Shown piece after piece: positions 7,092 through 17,034 of a stretch of 64,000 bases of DNA. The DNA is from Eubacteriaceae bacterium (GTDB lineage: Bacteria > Bacillota > Clostridia > Lachnospirales > Lachnospiraceae): assembly GCA_910574915.1 (NCBI GenBank), contig CAJTCR010000018.1, forward strand, positions 28,371 to 92,370, given 5' to 3'. Position 1 is the first letter of the stretch. Every line of letters starts with the position of its first letter. The translations under genes and the position numbers were made by a program. The notes beneath the pieces were generated by a model, which did no database searches, was not told the DNA's origin, and saw only the letters and a program-made list of their open reading frames with translations.

Positions 7092-8708
7092 ATGCCTGTA
7101 AAATATGTGTTTGTTACCGGCGGCGTTGTGTCAGGACTTGGAAAGGGAATTACGGCGGCATCTTTGGGACGGCTGTTAAAAGCGCGCGGATATAAGGTGA
7201 CAATGCAGAAATTTGATCCGTATATCAATATTGATCCGGGAACTATGAACCCGATCCAGCACGGAGAAGTATTTGTAACGGATGACGGTGCGGAGACGGA
7301 TCTGGATCTTGGACATTATGAACGCTTTATCGACGAGAGCCTGACGAAAAATTCAAATGTGACAACAGGAAAAATATACTGGTCTGTGTTGCAGAAGGAG
7401 CGCCGCGGAGATTATGGCGGGGGTACGGTGCAGGTCATTCCTCATATTACAAATGAAATTAAGAGCCGTTTTTACCGGAACTTTTCATCGCCGGATATGC
7501 ATATCGCGATTATTGAAGTCGGCGGAACGGTTGGGGATATTGAAAGCCAGCCTTTTTTAGAGTCTATCCGCCAGTTTCAGCATGAAGTGGGACATGAAAA
7601 TGCCATGCTGATCCACGTCACGCTGATTCCATATTTAAAGGCGTCAGGCGAGCTTAAGACAAAGCCGACGCAGGCAAGTGTCAAAGAGCTGCAAGGCATG
7701 GGCATTCAGCCGGATGTGATCGTATGCCGCAGCGAGCATGAGCTGGATCAGAGCATCAAGGACAAGATCGCGCTGTTTTGCAATGTGCCAAACGGACATG
7801 TCCTGCAAAATCTGGACGTGGAATACCTGTATGAAGCGCCGCTTGCGATGGAGCGGGAAAACCTGGCAAAGGTAGCCTGTGAATGCCTGCATCTTCCTTG
7901 CCCGCAGCCGGATCTGGATGAATGGAATGAGATGATTGAAAACCTCAAGCATCCAGAACGGGAAGTGCGCATAGCGCTTGTCGGAAAATACACCCAGCTT
8001 CACGACGCTTATATTTCCGTTGTCGAAGCGCTAAAACACGGCGGCATTCCAAGCCGTACAACCGTATCGATCAAATGGGTCGATTCGGAACGTTTGCAGG
8101 CGGATACCGTAGCGGATATCCTGGGCGACGTCAGCGGCATCCTCGTCCCTGGCGGCTTTGGCAGCAGAGGTGTGGACGGCAAGATTCTGGCAGTAAAATA
8201 TGCCCGCGAACATAAAGTCCCGTATCTGGGCTTGTGCCTTGGGATGCAGGTGGCGATTATCGAATTTGCGCGAAACGTATGCAGCCTGCATGACGCGCAC
8301 AGTATCGAGCTTGATCCAAAGACGACGCATCCGGTCATTGCGCTGATGCCGGATCAGGATGAAGACGGGGATATCGGCGGCACGCTCAGGCTTGGCTCCT
8401 ATCCGTGCGTACTGGACGAGCATTCCAAAGCATATGAGCTGTACGGCGAAGAGACAATCCAGGAACGCCACCGCCACCGCTATGAGGTCAACAACGATTA
8501 CCGTACCGTACTGACCGAAAAAGGGCTGCTTTTATCCGGTATGTCTCCTGACCGCCGGATTGTAGAGATGATCGAAGTGCCGGATCATCCGTGGTTTATA
8601 GCGACACAGGCACACCCGGAATTAAAATCCAGGCCAAACCGCCCGCATCCATTGTTCCGCGGGTTTGTGGAGGCAGCATTGTCCTATGAGAACGTAAATA
8701 AAAAATAA
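7092..8708 (+). CDS. pyrG: CTP synthase
   Basis: Makes CTP from UTP, ATP and glutamine. About 538 residues, usual for the family. The N-terminal synthetase domain opens [17 protein letters not shown] and carries [13 protein letters not shown] and GGTVGDIES. The C-terminal class I glutamine amidotransferase domain has PGGFGSRG, the nucleophile motif LGLCLGMQ and the His/Glu end AQAHPE. The start is set at ATG 7092 because GGAGG at 7079-7083 is correctly spaced; the in-frame ATG at 7077 overlaps that ribosome site. A strong terminator follows at 8724-8777. Confidence 0.97.
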   Translation: MPVKYVFVTGGVVSGLGKGITAASLGRLLKARGYKVTMQKFDPYINIDPGTMNPIQHGEVFVTDDGAETDLDLGHYERFIDESLTKNSNVTTGKIYWSVLQKERRGDYGGGTVQVIPHITNEIKSRFYRNFSSPDMHIAIIEVGGTVGDIESQPFLESIRQFQHEVGHENAMLIHVTLIPYLKASGELKTKPTQASVKELQGMGIQPDVIVCRSEHELDQSIKDKIALFCNVPNGHVLQNLDVEYLYEAPLAMERENLAKVACECLHLPCPQPDLDEWNEMIENLKHPEREVRIALVGKYTQLHDAYISVVEALKHGGIPSRTTVSIKWVDSERLQADTVADILGDVSGILVPGGFGSRGVDGKILAVKYAREHKVPYLGLCLGMQVAIIEFARNVCSLHDAHSIELDPKTTHPVIALMPDQDEDGDIGGTLRLGSYPCVLDEHSKAYELYGEETIQERHRHRYEVNNDYRTVLTEKGLLLSGMSPDRRIVEMIEVPDHPWFIATQAHPELKSRPNRPHPLFRGFVEAALSYENVNKK

Positions 8709-8723
8709 AGACAGAAAAATTTT

Positions 8724-8777
8724 ATATCATGCAAACAGTCGGTGATCCTATGCCTGTTTGCATGATATTCGTTTTTT
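8724..8777 (+). terminator. Intrinsic terminator of pyrG
   Basis: ATATCATGCAAACAG and CTGTTTGCATGATAT form a 15-bp stem followed by TCGTTTTTTT. Confidence 0.92.
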
Positions 8778-8829
8778 TAAGAAGTTTTTTGAAAGGCCTA
8801 TTTTAATTAGTTTATGGAGGATCAAAAAG

Positions 8830-10365
8830 GTGATTACAGGTACGATAAAAAATAAAGTAGATAAAATATGGACGGATGTTTGGGCAGGCGGGATTACAAA
8901 CCCGCTGACGGTTATAGAACAGCTTACTTATCTGATGTTTATCCGTTCCTTAGATGAAAAAGAGCTGGAGACAGAAGAATTTGAGCGTATGACAGGCGAA
9001 AAAATGGATCGGATTTTTCCTGAATCTGTGACAGGGCAGTCTATGCGCTGGAGCAGGTTTAAAAATAACGATGCGCGTGAGATTTATGAAATTATTTCCA
9101 AAAGGGTATTTCCAGCCATTAAAAATATGAAAAATGGATGCCTTCCAGATTTTACGGATCAGGGTGAATGGATTGCAATGGAAAACCAGGAGCAAACAGG
9201 CAGTGAAGAAGAGCGTACAGCGTTTGCCCGTTATATGAGTGATGCAATGTTTTTGATTCCAACACCACAGGTGTTGCAGAAAATTATTACAGGGTTTGAC
9301 GACCTGTATGAGCATGATATTGCAGAGCTTGATATGCAGGGGGACTTATATGAATATATGCTTGGGAAACTAGCTACAGCAGGACAAAATGGCCAGTTTC
9401 GCACACCAAAACATATTCGTGAAATGATGGTCGAACTGTTAGAGCCAACACCTGACGATTTGATATGTGATCCGGCTTGCGGCACGGCAGGATTTCTGGT
9501 TTCAGCAGCCGAATATATCCGCGGCCATTATGAGGATCAAATGACCGCGGAGCAGTGGGAGTTTTTTGCAGGCGCGGCTTTTACCGGTTTTGACACAGAC
9601 AGAACGATGCTGCGCATTTCTGCGATGAACCTGATGCTCCATTCAATCAGCCATCCTGAGATTAACTACAAAGACAGTGTTTCAAAGCAAAATGATTTGA
9701 AAGAAAAATTTACGGTCTGCCTGGCGAATCCCCCGTTTAAAGGAACCGTAGACGCAGAAAGCATTCATGACGATTTAAAAGCTGTGACAAATACAAAAAA
9801 GACAGAGCTGCTTTTTTTAGCGCTGTTTTTGCGTATGCTTAAAAAGGGCGGACAGTGTGCCTGCATTGTACCGGATGGAGTGCTGTTTGGCTCTTCAAAA
9901 GCACACAAGTCAATCCGCAGGGAGTTGGTGGAACAGCATCAACTGCGGGCAGTTATTTCGATGCCGTCTGGCGTATTCAAGCCTTATGCCGGGGTTTCTA
10001 CGGCTGTGCTTGTATTTACCAAGACAGGCGCGGGCGGCACGGAAAATGTATGGTTTTATGATATGAAAGCAGATGGTTTTACACTTGATGACAAGCGTAC
10101 CGAAATATCGGACAATGATATTCCCGACCTTATCACGCGTTTTCATCATCTGGAGCAGGAAGCAGGCAGAAAACGAACCGAACAGAGTTTCTTTGTGTCA
10201 AAACAGGAAATTTCAGACAATGCATATGATCTGTCCATCAATAAATATAAAGAGATTGCGTATGTGCCAGTAAAGTATCCTCCGACGGCGGAGATTATGG
10301 AGGACTTGCACCAGTTGCAGGAGGAAATTACGGCAGGGCTTACCGAATTGGAACAGATGTTGTGA
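8830..10365 (+). CDS. hsdM: Type I restriction-modification DNA methyltransferase subunit
   Basis: N6-adenine methyltransferase subunit of a type I R-M complex. About 511 residues. An N-terminal helical HsdM_N domain opens IKNKVDKIWTDVWAGG. The SAM site is DPACGTAGFL (about residue 212) and the catalytic motif is NPPF in CLANPPFKG (about 299). I take the start as GTG 8830, because GGAGG lies at 8816-8820; upstream in-frame ATGs fall inside the pyrG terminator. hsdS follows within 30 bp. The enzyme presumably protects the host at the same asymmetric site cut by HsdR (11865). Confidence 0.95.
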   Translation: MITGTIKNKVDKIWTDVWAGGITNPLTVIEQLTYLMFIRSLDEKELETEEFERMTGEKMDRIFPESVTGQSMRWSRFKNNDAREIYEIISKRVFPAIKNMKNGCLPDFTDQGEWIAMENQEQTGSEEERTAFARYMSDAMFLIPTPQVLQKIITGFDDLYEHDIAELDMQGDLYEYMLGKLATAGQNGQFRTPKHIREMMVELLEPTPDDLICDPACGTAGFLVSAAEYIRGHYEDQMTAEQWEFFAGAAFTGFDTDRTMLRISAMNLMLHSISHPEINYKDSVSKQNDLKEKFTVCLANPPFKGTVDAESIHDDLKAVTNTKKTELLFLALFLRMLKKGGQCACIVPDGVLFGSSKAHKSIRRELVEQHQLRAVISMPSGVFKPYAGVSTAVLVFTKTGAGGTENVWFYDMKADGFTLDDKRTEISDNDIPDLITRFHHLEQEAGRKRTEQSFFVSKQEISDNAYDLSINKYKEIAYVPVKYPPTAEIMEDLHQLQEEITAGLTELEQML

Positions 10366-10391
10366 TGATGGAAAATTGAGTGGGGACGATT

Positions 10392-11558
10392 ATGGAGCGG
10401 ATAAAATTAGGAGAAATATGTGAAATTGTTTCAGGGAGCACACCTAAGACGGATATTACTGAATACTGGGACGGAAATATTGATTGGATTACACCAGCAG
10501 AATTGACAGATGAAACCTATATCATCAGGGAAAGCCAACGGAAAATAACGCATACTGCTGTGCAAAACACAGGTTTGCGACCATTTCCAAAAGACACCGT
10601 AATATTATCTTCAAGAGCGCCGATTGGCAAAGTTGCTATCGCAGGTAAAGAAATGTATTGTAACCAGGGATTTAAAAATCTGATATGTTCTGACAGGATA
10701 GACCACAGATATTTGTACTGGTATTTAAAAGGGCATACAGATTATTTGAATGCATTAGGTCGAGGGGCAACATTTAAGGAAATACCTAAAAAAATAGTCG
10801 AGAATATTGAAATACCATTGCCGAGTTTAGATGAACAAATGAATTGTTCTAATATATTGAAAAAGTGTTGGGATTTGATATTAGTACATAAAGAACAAAT
10901 AGAATTGTATGACAAGCTGGTAAAGGCTCGATTTGTGGAGATGTTTGGAGATCCAATTATAAATGAAAAGCGTTGGAAGAGAGTGGTTATGGGGGATATA
11001 TGTGAAATTGGTTCAAGTAAACGTATCTTTGAAAAAGAGTATGTTGCTTCTGGAGTGCCATTTTATCGAACGAAAGAGATTGTTGAATTGTCTAGGGGAT
11101 GTGAGATTTCGACAGAATTGTACATAACGAGAGAAAGGTTTGAGGAGTTAAAGGAGAAATACGGAGTTCCCGTAGAGAATGATCTATTAATCTCGGCAGT
11201 AGGAACTATAGGTATAATTTGGGTTGTGGATGGAAAACAAGATTTTTATTTTAAAGATGGAAATCTTATAAAGATAGACGCATCAACTGCTTTTGATTCT
11301 CTATATATGAAATATCTGTTAGAGAAGTTAATTGAAAACTATAAAAATAAAATGTCTACAGGTACAGCTTATTCAGCGCTTACCATTTCAGGATTAAAGG
11401 AAATGGTAGCATATGATGTACCGATCAGTTTACAAAAACGATTTGCTGCTTTTGCTCAACAAGTAGAAAGATTAAAATCAACAACAAAAAAAAGCCTTGC
11501 CAAACTGCAAACATTACAAAAATCACTGATGCAGCAATATTTTATCCAACCCAAATAA
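10392..11558 (+). CDS. hsdS: Type I restriction-modification specificity subunit
   Basis: About 388 residues from ATG 10392 (a GTG four codons upstream at 10380 is an alternative). Two target-recognition halves are visible. Half 1 starts RIKLGEICEIVSGSTP and ends IPLPSLDEQ. Half 2 starts RVVMGDICEIGSSK and ends VPISLQKRFAAFAQQVERL, with a helical spacer (YDKLVKARFVEMFGDPI) between. This is the usual duplicated HsdS layout defining a bipartite site. Base composition is more AT-rich than hsdM and hsdR, as is common for exchanged specificity genes. No inverted second hsdS copy is seen nearby, so shuffling is not supported. Confidence 0.93.
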   Translation: MERIKLGEICEIVSGSTPKTDITEYWDGNIDWITPAELTDETYIIRESQRKITHTAVQNTGLRPFPKDTVILSSRAPIGKVAIAGKEMYCNQGFKNLICSDRIDHRYLYWYLKGHTDYLNALGRGATFKEIPKKIVENIEIPLPSLDEQMNCSNILKKCWDLILVHKEQIELYDKLVKARFVEMFGDPIINEKRWKRVVMGDICEIGSSKRIFEKEYVASGVPFYRTKEIVELSRGCEISTELYITRERFEELKEKYGVPVENDLLISAVGTIGIIWVVDGKQDFYFKDGNLIKIDASTAFDSLYMKYLLEKLIENYKNKMSTGTAYSALTISGLKEMVAYDVPISLQKRFAAFAQQVERLKSTTKKSLAKLQTLQKSLMQQYFIQPK

Positions 11559-11864
11559 ACTAAAATTAGAACTATTTTAATCAAATACGGCATTTTTTCA
11601 AATGCAAGAATGCCAGAAAAGGGAATGGGTACGTCTTAGCTGATCTTTGCAGAAATACCATAAGCGATCACTGATCTAGTACAGTATGGCAGAAATAACA
11701 GTGCATACAGCACCCGCTATTTCTGCCATGCCATATCACAACAGCAGAATGCTTAGGGCTCCTTACATATTGGAAAAGGAACAAAAAGCCAGCCCTGCGT
11801 CCCTTTTTCCGGCGTCCCTTCTCTGCAACTAAAAAACATTCTAAAACGCCAAAGGAGAAAACAC
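11559..11864 (+). other. Intergenic region between hsdS and hsdR with hairpin and repeat remnant
   Basis: A hairpin GGCAGAAATA / TATTTCTGCC lies at 11688-11728. At 11788-11832 GCGTCCC...CCGGCGTCCCTT resembles, in inverted orientation, the GGGACGCCGG block of the dispersed repeat. AAAGGAGAAA precedes the hsdR ATG. No gene is seen. The interruption means hsdR may have its own promoter or be reached by readthrough. Confidence 0.5.
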
Positions 11865-14800
11865 ATGTCAAATTTTAATTATTTAAAAAACCACAAAGAA
11901 TACGCTTTGTTTTCCTCTGCATGTATCGAGGCGGAAAAAATATACGCTTCCGCTCCTGCGATGTGCGCCGTAGGGTGCCGCAAGGCGCTGGAACTGGCGG
12001 TAAAATGGGTATATTCGGCTGATAAATCAATGAAAATGCCTTATAAAAACAATTTACAGTCAATGATTCATGAACCGACGTTTCGGTTTGCGTTAGACCG
12101 CAATACATGGGGCAAGATGCCGTTTATTGTTAAGCTGGGGAATCTTGCGGTACATACGGAACGCAGCGTGCAGGCTGGTGATGCGCTTGCGTCTTTGCGG
12201 GGGCTTTTTGAGTTTGTGCAATGGATTGACTATTGCTACGGTGCGGACTATTGTGAGCGCAAGTTTGAGGAAAAGCGGATTCCAGAAGAGAAAGTTTTTG
12301 TAGATTCAAAAAAGATCAAAGAGCAGGAGAGCCTGCTCGGTGAAAAGGAAGCAGAAATTGAAGCGCTGCGTAGGCAGATTGAGGAAATGTCAGAACAGTA
12401 TACGGCTGAGAAAGAACAGCATTTGCAAAGCCGTACGTTTGAGGCGGAAGATTTAACAGAATTTGAGACACGAAAGAGATTTATTGATTTAGATATGAAG
12501 CAGATGGGTTGGAAATTTGACGGTTTGGATGCGGATGTGCGGCAGGAATATCCGGTGGATGGTATGGCGGGTATCGAAGGGCAGTCAGGATATATTGACT
12601 ATGTATTGTTTGGCAAAGATGGGCTGCCGCTTGCTGTTGTGGAAGCAAAACGGACAAGCAAAGATCCAAACAGCGGCCGCAGACAGGCGATGCTGTATGC
12701 GGACTGCCTGGAGCGTAAATTTGGACGCCGTCCGGTGATGTATACGACAAATGGGTTTGATACGTACTTCTGGGATGACAGGAGCAGTCCGCAGCGGAAA
12801 GTCAGCAGCATTTGCGGCAAAGACGACCTGCAAAAGCTTATGAATCGCAGGTCGGAGCATTTGAATCTTATGGCGATTCCGATTGATGACAGGATTACTG
12901 ACCGCTATTATCAAAAAGCAGCGATCCGCGCTGTTTGTGAGCAGATCGAACAGGGATTCCGAAAGCATTTGCTAGTCATGGCTACCGGAACAGGAAAAAC
13001 AAGGACGGCTTCTAGCCTTGTAGATGTGCTGAGCAGGGGAAAATATGTGACAAATGTGCTGTTTCTAGCTGATCGTACCGCACTGGTGAAACAGGCAAAA
13101 GATGATTTTAAAAATTATCTGCCGGATATGTCCCTGTGCAATCTGTGTTTGAACAAAGATGACTATCAGGCGCGCATTGTATTTTCCACATATCCGACGA
13201 TGCTGAATATTCTTGATGATGTAAAGACAAAGAATGGGGAACGGTTGTTTACGCCAGCGCATTTTGACCTGATTATTATAGATGAAAGCCACCGCAGTAT
13301 TTTTAAAAAGTATCGTGTGATTTTCGAATATTTTGATGCCATGATTGTTGGGCTGACTGCGACGCCGAAAACGGATGTTGACCGCAATACGTATGAGTTT
13401 TTTGAGATGGAGCAGGGAGTTCCTACTTATGCGTATGATTATGACACGGCAGTCAATCTGGATCATGTTCTGGTACCTTATTACAATTATGAGGTAAAGA
13501 CCAAATTTCTGGAAGAAGGGATTGTGTACGATGAACTGTCCGAGGAAGACCAGCAGCGCTACGAAGAAGATTTTACGGAAGATGGGTCAATGCCGGATTT
13601 TATTCCTTCGGCTCAGCTAAACAAGTTTGTATTTAATGAAACGACCGTAGACCTTGTTTTACAGGATTTAATGGAACGCGGCATTCGGGTAGACGGTGGA
13701 GAACGCCTTGGAAAAACGATTATTTTTGCACAGAGCAAGCGGCACGCAGAGTTTATTTTGCAGCGTTTTAACAAACTGTATCCCGGATATCATGGCTTAT
13801 TTGCCCAGCGTGTGATTTGCGATGATTCTTATGCGCAGACAGTGATTGAAGATTTTAAAGTGCCGCAGAAAGACCCGCATATTGTTGTTTCGGTTGATAT
13901 GATGGATACAGGGATTGATGTACCGCAGGCTGTGAATCTCGTATTTTTTAAAAAAGTGCGTTCCAAAACAAAATTCTGGCAGATGATCGGGCGTGGCACC
14001 CGTCTTTGCAAAGGGCTTGACTGTATGGATCAGATTGATGGCGAATATACGGATAAGAGACGCTTTCTAATCTTTGATTACTGCGGCAACTTTGAGTATT
14101 TTCGCGAACATAAAGAAGGCTATGAGAGCCGGGAGACGAACACACTGTCAGAAAATATTTTTGGCAAACAGATTCAGCTTGCCGTCCTGTTGCAGGAAGC
14201 AGCCTATCAGGATGAGAAGTTTCAGGCATGGAGAAAGGAGCTTACGGACGGCTGTTGCAGCCAGGTTGCCTTGCTACAGACGGATTTAATTGCAGTTCGG
14301 CTGTGCTTGCAGTATGTGGAAAAATATAGGAAAAAGGAAGCGTTCAAGTATATTGGCGAAGCAGATAAGACCGAGCTGACCGATCACATTGCGCCGCTCG
14401 TTCATTTGGATGATACAGATGTATATGCGAAACGTTTTGATAATTTTATGTATGGGCTGATGCTTGCCCATGCTGGAAAGATGCCGGCATTCAAACACGC
14501 AAAGAAACAGCTATGTGATCTGGCTGTCATGCTGGAACAAAAAGCCAGTATTCCACAGGTAAAAGGATGTCTGCCGATGATTCGGGAGGTTCATACAGAG
14601 GCATTTTGGAATGCAAACAGCCTTTTTTTGTTTGAAAAAGCCCGCAGGGAACTGCGTACATTGATTAAATTTTTGGAAGAAAAAGGGGATCGAAACAGGC
14701 AGGTTGTTACCCGGCTTGCAGATCCTATGATTTACCAGGCGCAGGGGCAGCAGTTGGAGGATGCCTATGATTTTGAAGACTATCGGAATAAAGTCAGCCG

Positions 14801-15239
14801 CTATATCAATGAACACAGCGACACACTGGCGATTCATAAGCTAACGCATAATGTTCCGCTGTCGTCTGGTGACTATGAGGAACTGGAACGCGTGCTGACG
14901 GGAGAACTTGGCAGCAGGGAAGATTATAAACGGGTATTTGGTGATACGCCATTTGGACTGCTTATACGCAGAATTGCAAAAATGGATCATGATGCAGCGA
15001 TGCAGGCATTTTCTGGTTTTATTAATGACCAGTCTTTAAACCAAAAACAGATTGCATTTGTACATAAAATAATTAGCCATGTGGAACAAAATGGCTATAT
15101 GGAAAATATTGCAGAATTGCAAAAGCCGCCGTTTGATAAGCCGGTCAGCTTTGTAAAGCTGTTTGATGCAAAAACAAGGACAGCAATTATGGATACGATT
15201 CGCCAGATCAGGGAAAATGCGGTGCATGTGACGGCATAA
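11865..15239 (+). CDS. hsdR: Type I restriction enzyme motor/nuclease subunit with N-terminal DUF4145
   Basis: 1124 residues. Residues 1-125 are a DUF4145-type helical domain (CIEAEKIYASAPAMCAVGCR ... GNLAVHTE), followed by a coiled-coil (about 150-190). The HSDR_N nuclease domain has the PD-(D/E)xK-like signature YIDYVLFG ... LAVVEAKR (about 243-259). Helicase motor: Walker A MATGTGKT (about 371), motif II IIDESHRS (about 471), motif III GLTATP, and motif VI QMIGRGTRLCKG (about 705). The C-terminal EcoEI-type domain mediates assembly. This is the EcoEI/EcoKI-like subunit that translocates DNA and cleaves unmodified sites. All key motifs are intact, so the system is probably active. Confidence 0.95.
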   Translation: MSNFNYLKNHKEYALFSSACIEAEKIYASAPAMCAVGCRKALELAVKWVYSADKSMKMPYKNNLQSMIHEPTFRFALDRNTWGKMPFIVKLGNLAVHTERSVQAGDALASLRGLFEFVQWIDYCYGADYCERKFEEKRIPEEKVFVDSKKIKEQESLLGEKEAEIEALRRQIEEMSEQYTAEKEQHLQSRTFEAEDLTEFETRKRFIDLDMKQMGWKFDGLDADVRQEYPVDGMAGIEGQSGYIDYVLFGKDGLPLAVVEAKRTSKDPNSGRRQAMLYADCLERKFGRRPVMYTTNGFDTYFWDDRSSPQRKVSSICGKDDLQKLMNRRSEHLNLMAIPIDDRITDRYYQKAAIRAVCEQIEQGFRKHLLVMATGTGKTRTASSLVDVLSRGKYVTNVLFLADRTALVKQAKDDFKNYLPDMSLCNLCLNKDDYQARIVFSTYPTMLNILDDVKTKNGERLFTPAHFDLIIIDESHRSIFKKYRVIFEYFDAMIVGLTATPKTDVDRNTYEFFEMEQGVPTYAYDYDTAVNLDHVLVPYYNYEVKTKFLEEGIVYDELSEEDQQRYEEDFTEDGSMPDFIPSAQLNKFVFNETTVDLVLQDLMERGIRVDGGERLGKTIIFAQSKRHAEFILQRFNKLYPGYHGLFAQRVICDDSYAQTVIEDFKVPQKDPHIVVSVDMMDTGIDVPQAVNLVFFKKVRSKTKFWQMIGRGTRLCKGLDCMDQIDGEYTDKRRFLIFDYCGNFEYFREHKEGYESRETNTLSENIFGKQIQLAVLLQEAAYQDEKFQAWRKELTDGCCSQVALLQTDLIAVRLCLQYVEKYRKKEAFKYIGEADKTELTDHIAPLVHLDDTDVYAKRFDNFMYGLMLAHAGKMPAFKHAKKQLCDLAVMLEQKASIPQVKGCLPMIREVHTEAFWNANSLFLFEKARRELRTLIKFLEEKGDRNRQVVTRLADPMIYQAQGQQLEDAYDFEDYRNKVSRYINEHSDTLAIHKLTHNVPLSSGDYEELERVLTGELGSREDYKRVFGDTPFGLLIRRIAKMDHDAAMQAFSGFINDQSLNQKQIAFVHKIISHVEQNGYMENIAELQKPPFDKPVSFVKLFDAKTRTAIMDTIRQIRENAVHVTA

Positions 15240-15283
15240 TTTCTTTGCAAATGCAACAGCGACGAAAGGAATAGACAGGAGAC

Positions 15284-15612
15284 AGGACTACAGCGAACAA
15301 ACTTGGATTGCTTTGGTAAATTTTTACAGGAAGGGACGCTGGGAAAGAGGATGTGCCTCCCCTGGCTGCGTCCGTTCCAGAATGTTAAGAAGCTCTAAGT
15401 ATCCTGCTGTTACGTTGTGGCTGTGGACGGTCGCGACACCTAGTTCGCTGCCTGCTGGCAGCTAAAGGTGCCGCTTGGCTGCGCCCCTGGTTGACCAGCA
15501 GAATACTAAGGGCTTCTAAGCATTCTTCCAAAGCCACAGCCAGGGGAGGCACATCCTCTCTCCCGGCTGCTTTTCGTAAATGCTACGAAACAAGTGCAAT
15601 ATGGTTTGTCTA
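15284..15612 (+). repeat. Dispersed structured repeat, copy 3 (full length)
   Basis: Aligns over its length with 679-1005: ACAGCGAACAAACTTGG, GGTAAATTTTTACAGGAAGG, GGGACGCTGGGAAAGAGG, CTGGCTGCGTCCGTTCCAG, the same GC-rich core, then the inverted right arm. The ends CTACAGCGAACAA and GTGCAATATGGTTTG mark the shared boundaries. No coding potential is supported. Confidence 0.85.
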
Positions 15613-15875
15613 CCATGAACAAAATCAACCATATGGTATAACAGGTTCTAGGTTGTTTTACATGGAGGACTTGTCCAAAATAGTTCCTTGGGAAATGCAA
15701 ATCAGATGAAGTTCGCTGTGGTAGTAGAACGTTTTGCTGGAAAGAAGTTAAACGAGGAGGAACGTGCAAAGTGATACATTAGAAAATCAATAAAATGGGG
15801 CATGTTGCTGTTTAGTGGCAACGATAATAGGAATATTGAAACAGAGAAATGTAAAAATCAGATTTCAAATAGTGA
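15613..15875 (+). other. Gene-free stretch upstream of the toxin-antitoxin pair
   Basis: Nothing coding is recognised. A GGAGGAACGTG at about 15753 resembles a ribosome site but leads to an immediate stop (GTG CAA AGT GAT ACA TTA GAA AAT CAA TAA is only ten codons). Confidence 0.4.
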
Positions 15876-15904
15876 TTGATTTTGATTATAAGTATGTATA
15901 TACT
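15876..15904 (+). promoter_or_regulatory. Promoter of the toxin-antitoxin operon
   Basis: TTGATT (15876-15881), 17-bp spacer, TATACT (15899-15904). AGTATGTATATACT over the -10 is a near-palindrome and a plausible autoregulatory operator. Confidence 0.55.
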
Positions 15905-15938
15905 ATAGATTAAGAAAAACAAATGTGGAGGGATGTAT

Positions 15939-16145
15939 ATGGTGGCAGTACATGGATATTATAATGGAGCAGTATGTGTTCCTTTAGAAAAAGAACATTT
16001 TTTCATGAACCAGAAAGTAATCATCACTGCATTGGATGAAAAAATAGAACCAAAAGTCCGCAAATTGGGAACACTTGAGGGAAAAGTATCGGTGGCTTTT
16101 GAAAAGGATTGGAGCATAAGTGATGAGGAGCTGATTGGGCAATGA
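15939..16145 (+). CDS. Antitoxin of a PIN-domain toxin-antitoxin pair
   Basis: About 68 residues from ATG 15939, spaced 6 bp from GGAGGG (15927-15932); the in-frame ATG at 15933 abuts that site and is unlikely. The sequence VHGYYNGAVCVPLEKEHF ... QKVIITALDE is typical of small antitoxins paired with PIN toxins, with an N-terminal beta-rich binding part and an acidic C-terminal tail. Its stop overlaps the toxin start by 4 bp (ATGA), implying translational coupling. Confidence 0.8.
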   Translation: MVAVHGYYNGAVCVPLEKEHFFMNQKVIITALDEKIEPKVRKLGTLEGKVSVAFEKDWSISDEELIGQ

Positions 16146-16537
16146 AGATTTTGATTGATACACATTACTTGCTGTGGCTGTTCATAGACACATCAAAGAT
16201 AGCAGATAAAATAAAAGAGGCGTTATTATCCACAGACAACGAGATTTATTATAGCCAGGCAAGTTTGTGGGAAATATCTATCAAATACTTGATTGGCAAA
16301 CTTACTTTGAAAGGAATTGCTCCAGAGGAATTTTTTCAAGAAGTACAAGACAGCTTTTTAATATGCAAATCATTAAAAAATGAAGAATTGATTTCTTCTT
16401 ATAAATTGCCAAGGGAGCATAAAGATCCGTTTGACCGGATCATTATATGGCAGGCAATAAAAAATGGAATGGTGCTTTTATCTGTAGATTCGAAAATGGA
16501 TTATTATATTAATCATGGTTTAGTAATATTTGAATGA
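16142..16537 (+). CDS. vapC: PIN-domain ribonuclease toxin (VapC-like)
   Basis: 131 residues, the usual PIN-toxin size. The acidic active-site set is complete: Asp6 in LIDTHYLLW, Glu44 in SLWEISIKY, Asp95/Asp98 in DPFDRI and Asp116 in LSVDSK. Family members cleave specific RNAs in a Mg-dependent way and are held inactive by the cognate antitoxin. A terminator follows at 16553-16579. AT-rich relative to neighbours and flanked by repeats, consistent with an accessory insert. Confidence 0.88.
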   Translation: MKILIDTHYLLWLFIDTSKIADKIKEALLSTDNEIYYSQASLWEISIKYLIGKLTLKGIAPEEFFQEVQDSFLICKSLKNEELISSYKLPREHKDPFDRIIIWQAIKNGMVLLSVDSKMDYYINHGLVIFE

Positions 16538-16552
16538 ATGCCGAAATATAGG

Positions 16553-16579
16553 AAAAACTCTGCTTTATGCAGAGTTTTT
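16553..16579 (+). terminator. Terminator of the toxin-antitoxin operon
   Basis: AAAAACTCTGC and GCAGAGTTTTT pair around TTTAT and end in a T-run. Confidence 0.9.
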
Positions 16580-16587
16580 GTTGCTTG

Positions 16588-16803
16588 GGTTTACTCTCTG
16601 ACGATGATTTTTTAAAGTATATGTCTGATAAGAGGGGGACTCATGTAGATGTAGGCCATTCACTTGTGGTAGCGCTGATTAATGATAAAGATAAAATAGG
16701 GCTTACGCCGGTTTATTATTTTGCATTGCAAATGATTTGTGCAGCAAAGAAGCAAATACCAGAATTGGCAGGCGTTTTTTGTTGCATTTTTATAGGAGAC
16801 TGA
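16588..16803 (+). pseudogene. Unrecognised gene remnant
   Basis: An open frame with protein-like composition (DDDFLKYMSDKRGTHVDVGH ... LTPVYYFALQMICAAKKQ) but no plausible start: the only in-frame ATG lies in the preceding terminator. I do not recognise the family. It may be the 3' end of a gene whose front was lost when the toxin pair or repeat was inserted, or a chance frame. Confidence 0.25.
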
Positions 16804-16883
16804 TTCTGATAATTTAAAATTCGTGAAGTTTATAAGAAATGCCGCAGTACATATTAATGTATCCTGAGCGCCCTTTAGAAACT

Positions 16884-16980
16884 ACTAGAGCGAACAAGTT
16901 TGAGTTACTTTTGTAAATTTTTATAAGAAGGGACGCCAGGAGAGGCACATCCTCTTTCCCGGCGTCCCTTCCTGTGAAAA
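16884..16980 (+). repeat. Dispersed structured repeat, copy 4 (short hairpin form)
   Basis: CTAGAGCGAACAAGTTTGAG, TAAATTTTTATAAGAAGGGA and the hairpin GGGACGCCAGGAGAGG / CCTCTTTCCCGGCGTCCC. It is a minimal form in which the two arms are directly joined. Confidence 0.8.
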
Positions 16981-17034
16981 AGCACCACCTAATCAACATT
17001 CAGCAAAGCAATTCCAAAAAATCCAGCCAAGCGC

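Noticed and set aside
8758..8829. Extended N-terminus for HsdM starting at ATG 8758
   Set aside because: That ATG is inside the pyrG terminator; GTG 8830 has a proper GGAGG site and begins the family's conserved sequence.
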